From Paraeggerthella hominis (GTDB taxonomy: Bacteria > Actinomycetota > Coriobacteriia > Coriobacteriales > Eggerthellaceae): DNA of 64,000 nt. This document shows, in pieces, positions 58,469 to 64,000 of the stretch. The stretch lies in the NCBI RefSeq assembly GCF_021044775.1, contig NZ_JAJNOQ010000005.1:162690-226689 (forward strand), read 5' to 3'. The stretch's first letter is position 1; each line of letters starts with the position of its first letter. A program made the position numbers and the translations under genes. The notes under the pieces were generated by a model that saw only the letters and a program-made list of their open reading frames with translations, did no database searches and was not told where the DNA came from.

Positions 58469-59205
58469 GCACCAGACCCTTCGAATACCGCGCGCACCAA
58501 ATACTCCACGTTGCCTTCCGGGCCCGTGATGGGAGACTCCACCACGCCCGTCGCGTCGAACCCGGCATCCTCGAGCGCCTCGCGTACCTCGGCCACCGTG
58601 CGCTCGCGCACGGCCGCATCGCGCACCACGCCGCCTTCCGTTTCGCCCGCGCGCGACTCGAACTGGGGCTTCACCAAGCCGATGAAGATAGATCCCGGAT
58701 GCGAAAGCCGCGCGAACACGGGTGCAAGCTGCGCCAGCCCGATGAAGCTGAGATCGGCCACCAGCATGTCGAACGGAGCGCCCAGACTGCCCGGATCGGC
58801 AAGCTTGATGTTCGTCCGCTCGAACACGCTTACGCGCGGGTCTTGCCTCAGCTTCCAGGCAAGCTGCCCGTAGTTGACGTCCACGCACGCCACAGAGGCC
58901 GCGCCCGCCTGCAGCAAGCAATCGCTGAACCCGCCGGTCGACGAGCCGATGTCGATGCAGCGCATGCCGGACGCGCTCTGCCCGAACGCGTCGAGCGCGC
59001 CTTGCAGCTTATGCCCGCCGCGCGAAACGAAGCGCTTGCGATTCTTCACCACCACGTCGGCGTCCGGCGAAACCTTCACGGCCGCACTAGTTGCGTACAC
59101 GTCGTCCACCTTCACCTCATGCGCCAGCACCGCACGCAACGCGGCGTCCGCATGGGGAAAATAGCCCTGCTCCACCAGGAGCGTATCCAATCGAATTTTC
59201 TTCAT
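58465..59205 (-). CDS. tlyA: TlyA-family rRNA methyltransferase/haemolysin-like protein
   Basis: The 246-aa protein joins an S4 RNA-binding domain (RLDTLLVEQGYFPHADAALRAVLAHEVKVDD) to an FtsJ-like Rossmann fold (RCIDIGSSTGGFSDCLLQAGAASVACVDV, MLVADLSFIGL, IFIGLVKPQFE). TlyA 2'-O-methylates rRNA in mycobacteria and affects capreomycin susceptibility. The ATG is 7 nt after TATACT with no SD sequence, so a leaderless start is likely. The LuxR gene overlaps its end. Confidence 0.95.
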   Translation of the reverse strand: MKKIRLDTLLVEQGYFPHADAALRAVLAHEVKVDDVYATSAAVKVSPDADVVVKNRKRFVSRGGHKLQGALDAFGQSASGMRCIDIGSSTGGFSDCLLQAGAASVACVDVNYGQLAWKLRQDPRVSVFERTNIKLADPGSLGAPFDMLVADLSFIGLAQLAPVFARLSHPGSIFIGLVKPQFESRAGETEGGVVRDAAVRERTVAEVREALEDAGFDATGVVESPITGPEGNVEYLVRAVFEGSGA

Positions 59206-59212
59206 GGGGCAC

Positions 59213-59218
59213 AGTATA
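59213..59218 (-). promoter_or_regulatory. -10 box of tlyA, probable leaderless transcript
   Basis: TATACT on the minus strand, seven bases before the ATG. Confidence 0.45.
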
Positions 59219-59254
59219 AAGCTTCACTCGCAAAGATTGAAACAAAGCGCGGAG

Positions 59255-60334
59255 TCAGGCAACCTGCCCGGCGCACGCAACCCGATTCTTCCCCTCGCCC
59301 TTCGAACGATACAGCGCCTGATCCGCCGCCTGGTACAGCGAAGCGAAATCGGTTCCCGAATCCGGACAGTACGCCACCCCCACGCTCACGCTTGTTCCCG
59401 TGGCTTCTTCGTGACCTTGCCGAACGTTCTCCACGAACCGCTGAGCAAGAGCAACCCCTTCCTCCCGCGACGCAAGCTTCGAGAAGAACACGACGAACTC
59501 GTCGCCGCCCAGCCGGCACAGCACGTCGCCGGGCCGCAATTCGCGCTCGATCGCCTGCGTGACGCTGAGCAGGACGCCATCGCCCACGCTATGCCCGTGC
59601 GTGTCGTTCACCTGCTTGAAGTCGTCAATGTCCACCATGGCGAGCGCCGACAGCACGCCTTCTTCACGAGCCTCGAGCAGCCATTCGATCAGGCTTTCCC
59701 CCGAACGACGGTTGAGCACCCCCGTCAGCGAATCGATAGTGCTGAGCTTCTCGAATTCCGCCCTGGTCACCACATCGTTCAGCTTGACCCGCATGAACGC
59801 CGCGTTTATCGCAATGCCCATGAAGCAAAACGATACGCTGTTCCTCACATCGGCCAACGCCAATTCCGGGCTTTTGAACATCGTGGCCAAAAAGCAGAAC
59901 AAAGCCGTTGCGGCTCCGATGAAAAGAGCGATGCGCCACGGCCGATCAAGCACGAACAAAGGCAGCATCACCATGAACATGATGAACGTGATAGCCGCCG
60001 ATTCGGTATCCCATACGGTTCCCATGAGTATGAACAAAAGCAACATCAGGCCCAAGAACGCGTAGTACGCAACCAGCACGATATCCAGGCGGCGGGCAAG
60101 AACGGTTCGCGTGCTCACGCAGCCCACGACGGAAAGCGCCGCAAGCGCATACGCGCCCGCGCCTTTGAATCCGAACGAGGCGTCAATAAGCTCCAGGAGC
60201 ACGGCGCCGAACGATACGATCAAGCAGCCGAGGCACAAGCCCTTCATCATAGACAGATTCTGCTCACGCACGGCCTCGCGATAGTCCGAGAACTCAGGAG
60301 GGTTCACCAATGCCCGCACCCAACCCACCAGCAT
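59255..60334 (-). CDS. Membrane GGDEF diguanylate cyclase
   Basis: The 359-aa protein has about six TM segments (residues ~30-185) of the type seen in membrane-embedded GGDEF sensors, then a GGDEF domain: DSLTGVLNRRSGESLIEWLL, MVDIDDFKQVNDTHGHSVGDGVLLSV, active GGDEF in CRLGGDEFVVFFSK, and an RxxD inhibitory site (RPGD) five residues before it. Active c-di-GMP synthesis is expected. The N-terminus starts at the first ATG (MLVGWVRALVNPPEF). It is a single gene after the tlyA promoter region. Confidence 0.91.
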   Translation of the reverse strand: MLVGWVRALVNPPEFSDYREAVREQNLSMMKGLCLGCLIVSFGAVLLELIDASFGFKGAGAYALAALSVVGCVSTRTVLARRLDIVLVAYYAFLGLMLLLFILMGTVWDTESAAITFIMFMVMLPLFVLDRPWRIALFIGAATALFCFLATMFKSPELALADVRNSVSFCFMGIAINAAFMRVKLNDVVTRAEFEKLSTIDSLTGVLNRRSGESLIEWLLEAREEGVLSALAMVDIDDFKQVNDTHGHSVGDGVLLSVTQAIERELRPGDVLCRLGGDEFVVFFSKLASREEGVALAQRFVENVRQGHEEATGTSVSVGVAYCPDSGTDFASLYQAADQALYRSKGEGKNRVACAGQVA

Positions 60335-60637
60335 GGCCCCTCCTTCTTCGCGAATATGTCCGATGCGTTAGCTTACCTTAAAAGATCCGCACGAATCCGA
60401 AAGGGCACGTTTGTTTCGGCACCGAAACCAACCACCTGGCGAAATGCAGGAGCGTCCGAACGCAGCGCGGCAAGCGAGCGCAAGTTCATCCCGCGCCGCG
60501 TCCTCGATGCGTTGCGCCGAACGCGCCTTCCCGCAAGCGGACAACGGCGAAGCGAGGCGAACGAAGCGAAGGGGCAAGACGAAGGGGCAAGACGAAGAAA
60601 CGCACCCCTGCCCTACCCCTTTCCCTTCATTTCGCAA
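60335..60637. other. Intergenic region, no gene
   Basis: About 300 bp upstream of the GGDEF gene and downstream of asd. It contains a 13-bp tandem duplication (GAAGGGGCAAGAC twice, ~60567-60592). ORFs here lack SD sequences and homology. Confidence 0.5.
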
Positions 60638-60665
60638 CGACGGCCGCCCAAGCAGGCGGCCGTCG
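60638..60665 (-). terminator. Terminator of asd
   Basis: CGACGGCCGCC pairs with GGCGGCCGTCG around a 6-nt loop, 24 bp after the asd stop, then TTGCG on the minus strand. Confidence 0.75.
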
Positions 60666-60689
60666 AATAAGAGCTTTGCCATATGGGCT

Positions 60690-61739
60690 TTACGGCAGAA
60701 GCAGCTGCGCGATCTGCACCGCATTGAGGGCCGCGCCCTTGCGAATCTGATCGGCGACCACCCAGAACGCCAGGCCGTGCTCAACCGTGGGATCCTTGCG
60801 CAAGCGGCCAACGTAGGTGTCGTTGGTCCCCGCCAGAAGGCCCGGCATAGGATACGTGTTGGTAGCGCCGTCGTCCATGACGGTGATGCCCTCGAACGCT
60901 TCGAGCGCTTCGCGCGCAGCCTCCACGCTCACCTCGTCGGCGAATTCCACGTTCACCGACTCGGCATGGCAGCGCAGCACGGGCACGCGCACGCACGTAG
61001 GCGCAACCTTGACGTTCTGATCGCCCATGATCTTCTGCGTCTCGACGACCATCTTCCACTCTTCCTTGGTGTAGTCATCGTCCATGAACACGTCGATGTG
61101 GGGAATGCAGTTGAACGCGATGCGATGCTGAAACACCTCGACCGTCAGATCCTCGGAAGGCGTGCCGCCCAGGAAGTCCTTCGTCTGACTGTACAGCTCC
61201 TCCATGGCCGGCGCGCCGCCGCCGCTGGCCGCCTGGTACGTAGACACCACCACGCGCGTGATCGGCGACAGGTCGTACAGGGGCTTGAGCGCCACCACCA
61301 TCTGGATGGTGGAGCAGTTCGGGTTCGCGATCACGCCGTTGTGCCAAGCCACGTCCGCAGGGTTCACCTCGGGCACCACCAGCGGCACGTCCTCGTCCAT
61401 GCGAAACGCGCTGGAGTTATCGATCATCACGGCGCCAGCATCCACTACGGCTTGGCGCATTTGCTTGGACATGCCAGCTCCGCAGCTGAACAGCGCGATA
61501 TCCACGCCCTGGAACGACTCGGGAGTCATCTCCTGCACGATCAGGTCGCCCGCCGGCACCTGTCCGCAGCCCAAGAACGGCAAAGCCTTGCCTGCCGAAC
61601 GGGCGGACGCCAACGCGCGCACTTCGCTCGCGGGAAAGTCCAGGTCATGCAGCACCTGCAAGAACTCGGCACCCACGGCGCCCGTTGCTCCTGCAATAGC
61701 CACCACCGGGTTCGCCGGTATTTCCTTCGTCCAAGCCAT
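60690..61739 (-). CDS. asd: Aspartate-semialdehyde dehydrogenase
   Basis: The 349-aa enzyme reduces aspartyl phosphate to the semialdehyde for lysine, threonine and methionine synthesis. NADP motif VAIAGATGAVGAEFLQVL (~13), catalytic Cys IANPNCSTIQM (~135), STYQAASGGGAPAMEEL, IDVFMDDDYTKEEWKM and HAESVNVEF are present. The start at 61739 (MAWTKEIPANPVV) has GGGAAAGGGAG upstream; the longer ORF is not conserved. It lies 154 bp downstream of lysC, with which it forms the first two steps of the pathway, though a hairpin separates them. Confidence 0.96.
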   Translation of the reverse strand: MAWTKEIPANPVVAIAGATGAVGAEFLQVLHDLDFPASEVRALASARSAGKALPFLGCGQVPAGDLIVQEMTPESFQGVDIALFSCGAGMSKQMRQAVVDAGAVMIDNSSAFRMDEDVPLVVPEVNPADVAWHNGVIANPNCSTIQMVVALKPLYDLSPITRVVVSTYQAASGGGAPAMEELYSQTKDFLGGTPSEDLTVEVFQHRIAFNCIPHIDVFMDDDYTKEEWKMVVETQKIMGDQNVKVAPTCVRVPVLRCHAESVNVEFADEVSVEAAREALEAFEGITVMDDGATNTYPMPGLLAGTNDTYVGRLRKDPTVEHGLAFWVVADQIRKGAALNAVQIAQLLLP

Positions 61740-61862
61740 CGGTAATCTCCCTTTCCCCTTGTTTCCAGGTTGACGTTCAGGTTGCATGCGTGTCTCTGCC
61801 GTTTGCGCGCGCCGCCCAGGTTGAAGCGGGGCTCCAGGTTGGCGCAGTCAGTCAGCGAGAGG

Positions 61863-61892
61863 GGTTGCGTCGTTCTGCCGAACGACGCAACC
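61863..61892. terminator. Hairpin directly after lysC
   Basis: GGTTGCGTCGTTC pairs perfectly with GAACGACGCAACC around TGCC, one base after the lysC stop. On the minus strand no T-run follows, so read-through into asd is possible; AGGTTG repeats lie in the gap. Confidence 0.65.
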
Positions 61893-61893
61893 T

Positions 61894-63174
61894 TTATCGA
61901 CCCTTGTTCATCTTCGCAGCGATTTCTTCGGCGCTCAGCTGCGTTTCCTCGAACACGCTATCGGAATCCAGGTCAAACGCCGTATGCAGGCAGCGCACGG
62001 CCTGCGCGGTTTGCGCGCCGTCCACCACCACGGACAAGCGGATAGGCGATGTGGAAATGGCCAGGATGTTGATCTGGTTCTCGCCAAGCGTCTGGAACGC
62101 CTTTGCAGCCACGCCGGGCGACGACTTCATGCCCGTTCCCACCAAGCTCACCTTCGCAATATCCTCGTCAACATCGTACTCACGCGCGTTGATATCCGGC
62201 AGGATGCGCTCCACCGTTTCGCACGCACGCTGCTGATCGGCGCCCGGACACGTAAAGCTGATGTCGGTGATGCCGTCAAGCGAGATGTTCTGGATGATCA
62301 TGTCCACGCTCACGTTGTTGCCCGCCAGCGCCGAGAACACCTTCGCAGCCACGCCGGTCATATCGGGTACGCCGCGAATCGTGAATTTCACCTCGGACGT
62401 GTCGTGAGCTACGCCGGTGATGACGGCTTCCTCCATCATGTCGGTATCCTCCTTGATATAGGTGCCTTCGGCATCAGAGAACGCCGAACGGGAATGAATG
62501 ACCACCTGGTATTTGCGCGCGAACTCCACGGCGCGCATCTGCAGCACGCCCGCGCCCGAGCTGGAAAGCTCCAGCATGTCGTCGTAGCTGATAACGTCGA
62601 GCTTCTGCGCGCGCGGGCACACGCGCGGGTCAGCCGTGTACACGCCGTCCACGTCCGAATAGATCTCGCACACATCGGCCCCGAGGCCGTGCGCCACCGC
62701 CACCGCCGTGGTGTCCGACCCACCGCGGCCGAGCGTGGTAATGTCGCCGTTCGCGTCGATGCCCTGGAATCCGGCCACCACCGCGATCATGCCGTTGCGA
62801 ACCGCATCCATGATGCGCTCGTTGTGCACCTTCACGATTTTGGCCTTGGCGTGCGTTCCGTCCGTCTCGATGCCGGCCTGGCGTCCGGTGAAGCTCATGG
62901 CCTTGTAGCCGCGCGCTTCGATGGCCATGGCCAGAAGCGTCATGGAAACCTGCTCTCCCGTGGACAGCAGGCGATCCATCTCGCGAGCAGGCGGATTGTC
63001 GTTGAGCGAGGCGGCTAAGCCTACCAGCTCGTCGGTCGTCTTGCCCATAGCGGACACAACGGCCACGACGTCATGCCCTGCCTGCTTCTTCGCGATGAGC
63101 TTTTTCGCAACCATCTGGATGCGCTCAGGCGAAGCGACGGACGTGCCCCCGAATTTGCATACGATTAACGACAT
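61894..63174 (-). CDS. lysC: Aspartokinase
   Basis: The 426-aa kinase starts the aspartate pathway. Motifs: VCKFGGTSVASPERI, TTLGRGGSDTTAVAVAHGLGADVCEIYSDVDGVYTADPRV, YDDMLELSSSGAGVLQMRAVEFARKY, and two ACT domains (VKFTIRGVPDMTGVAAKVFSALAGNNVSVDMI; ISFT...DIAKVSLVGTGMKSSPGVAAKAFQTLGENQINILAISTSPIRLSVVV) that bind lysine and/or threonine as feedback inhibitors. It is a monofunctional class with ACT at the C-terminus. AGAAAG precedes the ATG. The asd gene follows. Confidence 0.96.
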   Translation of the reverse strand: MSLIVCKFGGTSVASPERIQMVAKKLIAKKQAGHDVVAVVSAMGKTTDELVGLAASLNDNPPAREMDRLLSTGEQVSMTLLAMAIEARGYKAMSFTGRQAGIETDGTHAKAKIVKVHNERIMDAVRNGMIAVVAGFQGIDANGDITTLGRGGSDTTAVAVAHGLGADVCEIYSDVDGVYTADPRVCPRAQKLDVISYDDMLELSSSGAGVLQMRAVEFARKYQVVIHSRSAFSDAEGTYIKEDTDMMEEAVITGVAHDTSEVKFTIRGVPDMTGVAAKVFSALAGNNVSVDMIIQNISLDGITDISFTCPGADQQRACETVERILPDINAREYDVDEDIAKVSLVGTGMKSSPGVAAKAFQTLGENQINILAISTSPIRLSVVVDGAQTAQAVRCLHTAFDLDSDSVFEETQLSAEEIAAKMNKGR

Positions 63175-63601
63175 GGTGTTCTTTCTCGTTGCGATGGTCC
63201 AATCGGCTCATCACTATACCAAACAACCCAAGGTTGCGCCTGCGGAAAGCCCGCCGCCTGGCATCATTTTCACCGCGAAAGCGCGGCACCGAACCACCGC
63301 AGATACGCACGCGGCCGTATCGAAGGGGGTTTTGCGCGAAATGGAGGTCGCCGCGATCAACTATGCTGCGTTGGGGGTTTCGGTTGCCGAGCCAGGGTTT
63401 GGCGAGCCTTCCGAACATGGCTGCCCGTATCGGAGCCGGTCGGGTTGATGCTTCCGCTCTCGCCCGACACCTTGCAAGCGCGCTCGTCCCCACAAGAAAC
63501 CCCGGGAGCCGGGGGCCGCCGCTTGGAAAACCTGGGCGCGAATCGGTACCTGCGACAATTCGAGTCGCGCCCAAAATTCCAAAGGGAGCAAGCCTCGAGG
63601 A
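63175..63601. other. Intergenic region upstream of lysC
   Basis: About 430 bp. A TATAGT on the minus strand near 63218-63213 is a -10 candidate for lysC. ORFs in the rest have no SD sequence or recognisable homology. No riboswitch (lysine or T-box) could be identified. Confidence 0.5.
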
Positions 63602-63812
63602 GTTGCGCACGAAAAACCGCCCTCGCTGGCAGGTTTTGACGGTTAGGGGTTGCCGAGAGGAGCTCCGCTTATCTCCCTGCTTTGCTCGCTTTTTATTTTA
63701 CCTGGTCAGAACATTGTGACGTCGGATGGGACTCCTAAGGACGCTCACGGCGCCAGACCAAACGACCTCAAACCGTCAAAAGCTGCCAGCGGCAGGGGTT
63801 TTTCGCGCGCAA
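63602..63812. repeat. Inverted-repeat element, family 1, copy 3
   Basis: Arms 63602-63652 and 63763-63812 are inverted ~50-bp copies of the family at 24655 and 51284 (GTTGCGCACGAAAAACCGCC... and CGACCTCAAACCGTC...), with a ~110-bp spacer of different sequence. Confidence 0.86.
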
Positions 63813-63834
63813 GCGCCCACGCACGGGGTGCACG

Positions 63835-63873
63835 AGCGCCCCGCCCCTCCGACCTGGAAGGGAGCGGGGCGCT
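63835..63873 (-). terminator. Hairpin after the carbamate-kinase-like gene
   Basis: AGCGCCCCGC pairs with GCGGGGCGCT around a 19-nt loop that has a short inner stem, 17 bp after the stop at the window end. No T-run. Confidence 0.55.
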
Positions 63874-63890
63874 GCACGATGCGGCGGGAA

Positions 63891-64000
63891 CTACGCCGTG
63901 ATGATGGTGCCGGTCTTGCCCTCGAGGCCCGCGGCGGCGCACTCGAGGCTGGTGATGAGGGCCTTGCCCTCGGGGTAGGCGCGCACGTACTCGATGCAGG
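63891..64000 (-). CDS. arcC: Carbamate kinase-like protein, C-terminal end only
   Basis: The last 36 codons of a minus-strand gene read CIEYVRAYPEGKALITSL...AAGLEGKTGTIITA and stop at TAG (63893-63891). The pattern (acidic helix, G-KA-ITSL, GK-GT-I at the very end) is that of carbamate kinases, which make ATP from carbamoyl phosphate in arginine or agmatine degradation. The rest lies outside the window, so the assignment rests on a short segment and should be read as partial. Confidence 0.7.
   Translation of the reverse strand, partial: CIEYVRAYPEGKALITSLECAAAGLEGKTGTIITA

Noticed and set aside
63175..63601. Plus-strand ORF of 176 aa overlapping the lysC upstream region
   Set aside because: It has no SD sequence or domain, crosses a family 1 inverted-repeat arm, and has shadow-like composition.

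Overview
The window is a high-GC chromosomal segment from an anaerobic actinobacterium, most likely a member of the Eggerthellaceae (Coriobacteriia; Eggerthella, Gordonibacter, Slackia and Denitrobacterium are relatives). The evidence is multihaem NrfA/NrfH with System I cytochrome c maturation, a Tat-exported flavin reductase of the fumarate/urocanate reductase type, a 12-TM LuxR regulator, a double-activase 2-hydroxyacyl-CoA dehydratase-like giant protein, and high GC. The genus cannot be fixed from the sequence alone.

Layout. 1-7965 (minus): nitrite/respiratory module, nrfA, nrfH, then ccmE, ccmF, ccmA, ccmB, ccmC. CcmE is the rare CxxxY type and carries a second OB-like domain. 8241-9545: CHASE-GGDEF diguanylate cyclase. 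9682-14176: a tRNA-Ala(CGC) gene with two tandem 3'-fragments of itself. The fragments delimit two small integrase-free islands, one holding an ORF6N/PLD-like protein and the other a PHP-ATPase fusion plus an 86-aa protein. 14293-17972: XRE/DUF2975 pair, a 27-aa candidate RiPP precursor translationally coupled to a radical SAM-SPASM maturase, and a divergent LysR regulator with a clear operator. 18115-24377: ApbE, Veg, a Lys/Cys-rich small protein behind a 12-bp inverted repeat, and the metG-tatD-flavodoxin-rsmA cluster, in which tatD has an in-frame TGA. 24655-32405: repeats, SDR, lipase, XRE/DUF6442 pair with palindromic operators, hydrolase, DHA2 exporter, YgjP and RsmI.

32579-35422: the metQNI methionine importer behind a Met-rich leader peptide with a terminator and an alternative antiterminator, i.e. 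a methionine attenuator. 35682-40351: hydrolase, EIIC-like permease, glutathione peroxidase, membrane glycerophosphodiesterase. 40731-46025: giant activase/dehydratase-like protein and its TetR regulator. 46333-51054: birA-bioY-bioB-bioD-bioA, with no bioF. 51091-51494: stacked perfect palindromes and a copy of an inverted-repeat family that occurs three times in the window. 51598-59205: UPF0210, EttA, Tat flavoprotein, LuxR regulator overlapping tlyA. 59255-63174: second GGDEF protein, then lysC and asd. The window ends in the last 36 codons of a carbamate-kinase-like gene.

The most noteworthy signals are the radical-SAM peptide locus (core with two C-aromatic-x-IGI repeats), the methionine leader-peptide attenuator, the tandem integrase-free tRNA islands, and the inverted-repeat families. 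Start codons were moved from the longest ORF to the codon with a Shine-Dalgarno (SD) sequence, or to a probable leaderless start, wherever the sequence supported it.
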